Below, one piece after another: positions 6,030-10,261 of a stretch of DNA of 10,261 bases. Within the stretch, counting starts at the first letter, position 1; each line of letters opens with the position of its first letter. The stretch is from VGEM01 sp033764265 (GTDB lineage: Bacteria; Pseudomonadota; Alphaproteobacteria; Rhodospirillales; Rhodospirillaceae). Both the position numbers and the translations under genes were made by a program. The notes under the pieces were generated by a model. It had not been told where the DNA came from. It did no database searches and saw nothing but the letters and a program-made list of their open reading frames with translations. The stretch spans positions 1-10,261 of the forward strand of contig JANRJB010000450.1 in assembly GCA_033764265.1 (NCBI GenBank). Direction: 5' to 3'.

Positions 6030-6691
6030 TTGGTCGCAGGTCCGCGCCGCTCCACGCGCACGGCCACTTCGTTGCGGCGCAGGAACGGCGGCGTCCACGG
6101 CGGGTCGTAGAAAAACGCCACCGGATCGGCCGCGACGCGCCAATCGCTGCCCTCCAGGGCGGCGATCAGCCGGGCTTTCTGCGCGATGACCGCGCTGTCG
6201 CCACGGCTGCCGGAAAAACGCAAGACCGCCAGGGTTTCCACCGGCACCTCGACGATCCGAACGCGCCCATCTTTCGGCACCGGCGCGGTTTCGCGCGTGA
6301 GGCCGGCCGGCAGATAGAATCGCATGCGGTGCTGGCCGTCGTCGGACGCCCGTTCCACCGGCGCGGTCATGGCGATCTGCACCGGCGCGGCGGCGGTCTC
6401 GACCGGCGCGGTCATGGCGATGGACTGCGCCGCCGCGTTGCCGCCGAAGATGTAACCGGCCAAGCGGCCGAACGCGCGGCCTTCCGCGGCCGACGCCGAG
6501 GGCGCGGGGACCGTGGTCTCGGCCGCCAGGCGCGGCGCATAGAGGCGGATTTCCACGGCCTCGTCGGCCGCTGCGCCGATGCGGTCGACGACGTCGTAAG
6601 CGGGCTGTTCGATGCCGGCACGCACACCGACGGCCGAACAGCCCGCCAGCATCACCGAACCGATCACGCTCGCCGCTGCGCGCATCAACAT
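6026..6691 (-). CDS. SOUL-family heme-binding lipoprotein
   Basis: 221 residues. The signal peptide ends in a lipobox LAGC (15-18), so Cys18 should be lipidated; the following Ser19 predicts outer-membrane sorting. The remainder is a SOUL/HBP domain: VEIRLYAPRLAAET (46-59), AFGRLAGYIFGGN (73-85), IAMTAPVE twice (91-98 and 106-113), MRFYLPAGL (123-131), LAVLRFSGS (154-162) and FYDPPWTPPFLRRNEVAV (194-211), all family hallmarks. SOUL proteins bind heme or tetrapyrroles in some eukaryotes; the role of bacterial versions is poorly known, so heme binding is inferred from family. An in-frame ATG lies further upstream at 6742, inside the hairpin, but GAGGA seven bases before the ATG at 6691 and the immediate signal peptide decide the start. 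It may be co-transcribed with the small SHOCT-like gene upstream, with a hairpin between them. Confidence 0.88.
   Translation of the reverse strand: MLMRAAASVIGSVMLAGCSAVGVRAGIEQPAYDVVDRIGAAADEAVEIRLYAPRLAAETTVPAPSASAAEGRAFGRLAGYIFGGNAAAQSIAMTAPVETAAAPVQIAMTAPVERASDDGQHRMRFYLPAGLTRETAPVPKDGRVRIVEVPVETLAVLRFSGSRGDSAVIAQKARLIAALEGSDWRVAADPVAFFYDPPWTPPFLRRNEVAVRVERRGPATN
6357..6421. repeat. 20-bp perfect direct repeat inside the SOUL gene
   Basis: The same 20 bases occur at 6357-6376 and 6402-6421, 45 bases (15 codons) apart, both in the reading frame for the repeated peptide IAMTAPVE. A shorter ten-base copy of its beginning is at 6381-6390. The doubled AMTAPV motif is a family trait, but here it is identical at DNA level too. 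Confidence 0.8.
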
Positions 6692-6698
6692 CGCCGTA

Positions 6699-6703
6699 TC
6701 CTC
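6699..6703 (-). promoter_or_regulatory. Ribosome binding site that sets the SOUL start
   Basis: GAGGA on the minus strand, seven bases before the ATG at 6691-6689 and thirteen before the alternative ATG at 6685-6683. It favours the first of the two close methionines. Confidence 0.6.
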
Positions 6704-6726
6704 AACGCTGGAGCTGGACATGCGAA

Positions 6727-6754
6727 CGGCGGGGCCGGACATCCGGCCCCGCCG
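6727..6754 (-). terminator. 12-bp GC-only inverted repeat, possible terminator or attenuator
   Basis: CGGCGGGGCCGG at 6727-6738 pairs perfectly with CCGGCCCCGCCG at 6743-6754 around a 4-base loop. It lies 24 bases after the stop of the small SHOCT-like gene and 36 bases before the SOUL start. No run of U follows it on the minus strand, so it is not a textbook intrinsic terminator; it could attenuate, stabilise an mRNA end, or act with Rho. A smaller 5-bp hairpin (6761-6775) sits just before it. Confidence 0.5.
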
Positions 6755-6778
6755 CTGCGATCCCGCTCGGCGGGAAGA

Positions 6779-7024
6779 TTACTTGCCAGCTTCGGCAGTC
6801 TGCTGGTCCTGCTGGCCGGCCACCAGGGCCTGCTTGCGGATGTTGTATTCCTTCATCGAGATTTCGCCGGCGCCGGCAGCTTTCTTGAGCTTCTTCAGCT
6901 CGGCCTTCACGTCGATCTGTTCGACCGGAGCGGCCTTCGCGGTGGTCTCGGCGGCGTTCACGGCTTCGACAACGCCGAACGCGGCGAGGCCATAAACCAG
7001 GGCGGAAGCGACGATGCGTTTCAT
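6779..7024 (-). CDS. Small exported protein with SHOCT-like segment
   Basis: 81 residues. MKR followed by a hydrophobic stretch (4-20) and a site near AVNA|AE make a clear Sec signal peptide, giving a mature periplasmic protein of about 57 residues. The mature part is charged and has VKAELKKLKKAAGAGEISM then KEYNIRKQALV (39-68), which resembles the short SHOCT helical motif (a leucine/lysine helix, a turn with G-x-I, then E/K-rich helix) often found at protein ends. Here it makes up most of the protein. A Gln/Ala-rich tail follows. The ATG at 7024 has AAGGAG eight bases ahead. It is preceded by 172 bp downstream of the hydantoinase stop, so it may have its own promoter. I do not recognise a function; SHOCT is a low-complexity match made by eye. 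Confidence 0.7.
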   Translation of the reverse strand: MKRIVASALVYGLAAFGVVEAVNAAETTAKAAPVEQIDVKAELKKLKKAAGAGEISMKEYNIRKQALVAGQQDQQTAEAGK

Positions 7025-7186
7025 GGTGGTGGCTCCTTCAGGGGTGATTTGGTTTGGGTTGCTGATTTAGTGACCTGAATACGCAGCCCCCAGCGAATTG
7101 GATTTTCACAGCGGCGTGATTTCGGCGGCAATAGACCGCAAACCAACAGGGGTTATGGGCCGGGATGCGGTCGATCGTGGTCGGCA

Positions 7187-7200
7187 TTGAGAAATCTCAA
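7187..7200. repeat. Palindrome TTGAGA-AA-TCTCAA at the hydantoinase stop
   Basis: Six-base arms around two bases, overlapping the TGA (7199-7197) of the hydantoinase gene. Too short for a solid terminator and with no U-run after it; it could be an operator for the downstream small gene or chance. Confidence 0.3.
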
Positions 7201-10200
7201 TCCGCGCCGAAGCCGCCGCCGCCGGGCGTGGCGATGCGAATGGCGTCACCGGACTCGACACGGACCGCCGCCGTCGCGCCGAGCATTCGGCGTGTGCCGT
7301 CGGCACGGATCAGTTCCGTTTCGCCCGGCGCAGCGTCGGCGCCGCCGCACAAGCCGAACGGCCGCGTGGCGCGGCGATTGGCCAGGATCGCCGCCGTCAT
7401 GTCGCGCCGGAAGCGGATGACGCGCTCGACCCCGTCGCCGCCATTGTGCCGCCCGCGTCCGCCGGAGCCGCGGCGGACGGCGAAGCGCTCGACCAGGACC
7501 GGGAACCGCGTTTCGATGATCTCGGGATCGGTGAGACGCGAATTTGTCATGTGGGTCTGCACCGCGTCGGCGCCATTGAAGCCGGGGCCGGCACCGCTTC
7601 CACCGCAGACGGTCTCGTAATACTGGCCGTCAGTATCGCCGAAGGTGAAGTTGTTCATCGTGCCCTGGCAGGCGGCCAGTTGTCCCAGCGCGGCGAACAG
7701 CGCGTCGCAGATCACCTGCGACGTCTCCACGTTGCCCGCCACCACCGCCGCCGGCGGGCGCGGGTCGAGCAGCGAGCCTTCCGGCACGATCAGCGCAATC
7801 GGCCGCAGGCAGCCGTCATTCAGCGGGATGTCCTCGTCGATCAGACAGCGGAACGCATACAGCACCGCCGCCCGGCACACCGACCTGGGGGCATTGAAGT
7901 TGTCCGGGCGCTGCGCCGAGGTGCCGGTGAAATCCACGATGGCGCGGTGCGCGATGCGGTCGATGCGCACCTGCACCGCGATCTGCGCGCCGTTGTCCAT
8001 GGCGGCGGTGAACGCCCCGTCGGACAGACGCGCCAGCAACCGCTGCACCGCCTCGGCGCCGAAGTCCTGCACATGCGCCATGTACGCCGCCACGGCGTCC
8101 GCGCCGTAGCGGGCGCAAATCGACATCAGCTCCGAAGCGCCGCGTGCCGTGGCCGCGCACTGGGCCCGCAGGTCCGCCACGTTGAGGTCGGGATTGCGCG
8201 CGGGGAAGGGGCCGGCGGCCAGCCGCGCGCGAATCTCGCGTTCGCGAAACACACCGTCGCGCACCAGAAGGTCGCCGTCGAACATGATGCCTTCCTGGTC
8301 GATGCTCGTGCTGGTTGGCGGCATCGAGCCCGGCGTCACGCCGCCGATGTCGGCATGGTGTCCGCGCGCGGCGACGAAGAACGCCGGCGCGGCCGCGCCG
8401 TCCAGGAACACCGGCGTGACCACGGTGACGTCGGGCAGGTGGGTACCGCCGCGATAGGGGGCGTTGACCACGTAACTGTCGCCGGCGCGCAGCGTGCCGG
8501 CATGGCGCGCCACCACCGCGCGCACCGAATCGCCCATCGAGCCCAAATGCACCGGCATGTGCGGCGCGTTGGCCACCAGGTTGGCCTGGGCATCGAACAC
8601 CGCACACGAAAAATCCAGGCGCTCCTTGACGTTCACCGACTGCGCGGTGTTCTGCAGCACCGCGCCCATCTGCTCGGCGATGGACATGAACAGGTTGTTG
8701 AACAGTTCCAACAGCACGGGGTCGCGCGGCGCGGCCGGGTCGATCGCCGGGCGGAACGGCGCATCGCCGACCAGGGTCAACACCAGTTCGCCGTCGGCGC
8801 GGCGTTCGACGCGCCAACCGGGTTCGACCACCGTGGTGGCGTGGTCGTCGGTGATGATCGCGGGGCCGTCCACGCACGCGCCCGCGGCCAGCCAACCGCG
8901 GTCGATGCACGGCGCGTCGCGCCAGGCGCCACGACAGAACACTTGGACGGCGATGGGGACCGCGGCGGGGGACTGCTCGGCCGCGGGTCCACTGTCCTGA
9001 TCCACTGTCGCGTCGGCCGGCCCGATGGCCTCGACCTCGGCGGTTTCGCAGATCAATGCCTGGTCGCCGGGAACGAAGCCGAACTGGCGCAAGTGGAGCC
9101 GATTGAACGCCGCGATCATCGCCGCGATGGGCGCGCGTTCGACAACAAGGGCCGTGTCGGCGCCGGCGGCGCGCAGGTGCAGGCGTTCGCGCACGTCGAT
9201 CGCCAAGGACGGCGCGGGCATTTCGCCAACGGCCCGCAGCTTGAGGTCGGCCAGGACCGCGTCGATCTCCGGCATAGCCGCGGCGTCCAGCGGTCGGCGA
9301 ACCGACTTCTCCTTCACCGCGCGCGGCCGCGCCAACCCGATGCCGTAAGCCGACAGAACCCCAGCCAGCGGATGAATGACGATGCGCGCCATGCCGAGCG
9401 CCTCGGCGACCAGGCAGGCATGCTGGCCGGCCGCACCGCCGAAGGCCGCCAGCGCCGCATCGCGCACGTCATGACCCGCCTCGACTGAAATCTTGCGGAT
9501 CGCACGGGCCATGTTGTCGACCGCGATGGACACAAAACCCTCGGCGATCTCCTCCGCTGACGGAACGGCGCCGCCTACGGCCGCGATCGCGCGGCGTACT
9601 TCGGCAAAGCGTTCGGCGACGGCCGCCCGATCCAGCGGCTGATCGGCGCCGGGCCCGAAGGTGCGCGGAAACCGCTCGGGGATGATTTTGCCCAACAGCA
9701 CGTTGCAGTCCGTGACGGTGAGCGGCCCGCCGCGTCGATAGCAGGCCGGGCCGGGATCGGCGCCGGCGGACTCGGGGCCGACCTTGAAGCGAATCCCGTC
9801 GAAGCGGCAAATCGAGCCGCCGCCGGCCGCGACCGTGTGCACATTCATCATCGGCGCGCGCAGCCGCACGCCGGCCACCACGGACTCGAGCGTCCGCTCG
9901 TAGTGCCCGGCAAAGTGCGACACGTCGGTCGACGTGCCGCCCAGGTCGAAACCGACCACGGTAGCGAAGCCGGCCGCGCGCGCGGTCTCGGCGAAGCCGA
10001 CCACGCCGCCGGCCGGCCCCGACAGCACCGCGTCCTTGCCGCGAAAAATCGCCGCCGGGGTCAGGCCGCCGTTGGACTGCATGAACATCAATGGCGCGCC
10101 GCCGGTCGCGCGGGCCACGGCGCCGACGTAACCGCCCAGCACCGGCGACAGATAGGCGTCGCACACCGTGGTGTCGCCGCGCGGCACCAGCTTGATGAGC

Positions 10201-10261
10201 GGGCTGACCTCGTGCGAGGCCGAGACCTGCGTGAACCCGATTCGCCGGGCCAGCGCCGCCA
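7197..10261 (-). CDS. Fused HyuA-HyuB hydantoinase/5-oxoprolinase, 5' end outside window
   Basis: ATP-dependent cyclic amidohydrolase; the single-chain form is typical of 5-oxoprolinase, which opens 5-oxoproline to glutamate. The open frame runs past the window edge: codons above 10187 still encode SASHEVSPLIKLVPRGDTT, a conserved HyuA stretch, so the GTG at 10187 is not the true start and roughly 150-250 residues are missing. Counting from the GTG at 10187, the HyuA part shows GFDLGGTSTDVSHF (79-92, nucleotide-binding), AGGGSICRF (121-129) and VGPESAGADPGPACYRRGG (136-154). The HyuB part starts near 486 (about position 8730): FNNLFMSIAEQMG (496-508), NAPYRGGTHLPD (575-586), ARGHHADIGGVTPGSMPPTS (607-626), GGSGAGPGFNG (862-872), THMTNSRLTDPEI (878-890), TPGGGGFG (987-994). 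HH610-611 and the Asp residues probably bind metal. Other HyuAB substrates (hydantoins, lactams) are possible. Confidence 0.9.
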   Translation of the reverse strand, partial: AALARRIGFTQVSASHEVSPLIKLVPRGDTTVCDAYLSPVLGGYVGAVARATGGAPLMFMQSNGGLTPAAIFRGKDAVLSGPAGGVVGFAETARAAGFATVVGFDLGGTSTDVSHFAGHYERTLESVVAGVRLRAPMMNVHTVAAGGGSICRFDGIRFKVGPESAGADPGPACYRRGGPLTVTDCNVLLGKIIPERFPRTFGPGADQPLDRAAVAERFAEVRRAIAAVGGAVPSAEEIAEGFVSIAVDNMARAIRKISVEAGHDVRDAALAAFGGAAGQHACLVAEALGMARIVIHPLAGVLSAYGIGLARPRAVKEKSVRRPLDAAAMPEIDAVLADLKLRAVGEMPAPSLAIDVRERLHLRAAGADTALVVERAPIAAMIAAFNRLHLRQFGFVPGDQALICETAEVEAIGPADATVDQDSGPAAEQSPAAVPIAVQVFCRGAWRDAPCIDRGWLAAGACVDGPAIITDDHATTVVEPGWRVERRADGELVLTLVGDAPFRPAIDPAAPRDPVLLELFNNLFMSIAEQMGAVLQNTAQSVNVKERLDFSCAVFDAQANLVANAPHMPVHLGSMGDSVRAVVARHAGTLRAGDSYVVNAPYRGGTHLPDVTVVTPVFLDGAAAPAFFVAARGHHADIGGVTPGSMPPTSTSIDQEGIMFDGDLLVRDGVFREREIRARLAAGPFPARNPDLNVADLRAQCAATARGASELMSICARYGADAVAAYMAHVQDFGAEAVQRLLARLSDGAFTAAMDNGAQIAVQVRIDRIAHRAIVDFTGTSAQRPDNFNAPRSVCRAAVLYAFRCLIDEDIPLNDGCLRPIALIVPEGSLLDPRPPAAVVAGNVETSQVICDALFAALGQLAACQGTMNNFTFGDTDGQYYETVCGGSGAGPGFNGADAVQTHMTNSRLTDPEIIETRFPVLVERFAVRRGSGGRGRHNGGDGVERVIRFRRDMTAAILANRRATRPFGLCGGADAAPGETELIRADGTRRMLGATAAVRVESGDAIRIATPGGGGFGAD

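Noticed and set aside
7446..9488. 680-codon open frame on the plus strand
   Set aside because: Antisense to the hydantoinase gene, no recognisable domain, composition of a shadow frame.
1..10261. Mobile element, CRISPR array, tRNA or defence system
   Set aside because: No transposase, integrase, regularly spaced repeats, tRNA cloverleaf or defence-gene motif was recognised in any frame I read.

Overview
This is a GC-rich, gene-dense stretch of bacterial chromosome. The minus-strand order folB, uvrC, pgsA is an arrangement I associate with Alphaproteobacteria, probably Rhodospirillales or relatives; I infer this from gene order and codon use, not from any marker gene. I see no rRNA, tRNA, CRISPR array, insertion sequence, integrase or phage gene. 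The window reads mostly as ordinary core or shell genome, with one less ordinary gene pair in the middle.

Layout. (1) 1-4074, all minus strand, read from high to low coordinates: an SDR-family pteridine reductase-like gene, then folB (dihydroneopterin aldolase) 22 bp downstream, then a 408-bp gap holding an AT-rich palindrome and DnaA-box-like words, then uvrC (excinuclease subunit C), then pgsA (phosphatidylglycerophosphate synthase), whose 3' end is cut by the window edge. (2) 4186-6029, plus strand, divergent from the SDR gene across 111 bp: a membrane-anchored homologue of the periplasmic polyamine-binding protein family (PotF/PotD), then 20 bp later a small exported TPR protein. (3) 6026-10261, minus strand: a long fused HyuA-HyuB protein (5-oxoprolinase type, 5' end outside the window), a small exported SHOCT-like protein, a strong GC-rich inverted repeat, and a SOUL-family heme-binding lipoprotein. 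The SOUL gene is convergent with the TPR gene and their stop codons share the four bases CTAG.

How the genes fit together. The SDR and FolB probably act on pterins in the same pathway, since the SDR carries the pteridine-reductase forms of the cofactor and catalytic motifs rather than the standard SDR ones. UvrC and PgsA are housekeeping (nucleotide excision repair, phosphatidylglycerol synthesis). The PotF-like and TPR proteins look like a two-gene envelope operon without any ABC permease or ATPase nearby. The PotF-like protein has lost, by my alignment from memory, the residues that hold polyamines, so it may be a repurposed orphan binding protein; this is the most interesting item here. 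The 5-oxoprolinase-type enzyme would hydrolyse a cyclic amide such as 5-oxoproline with ATP.

The very long reading frames antisense to uvrC (459-2588, plus) and to the hydantoinase (7446-9488, plus) are GC-driven shadows and are not annotated.
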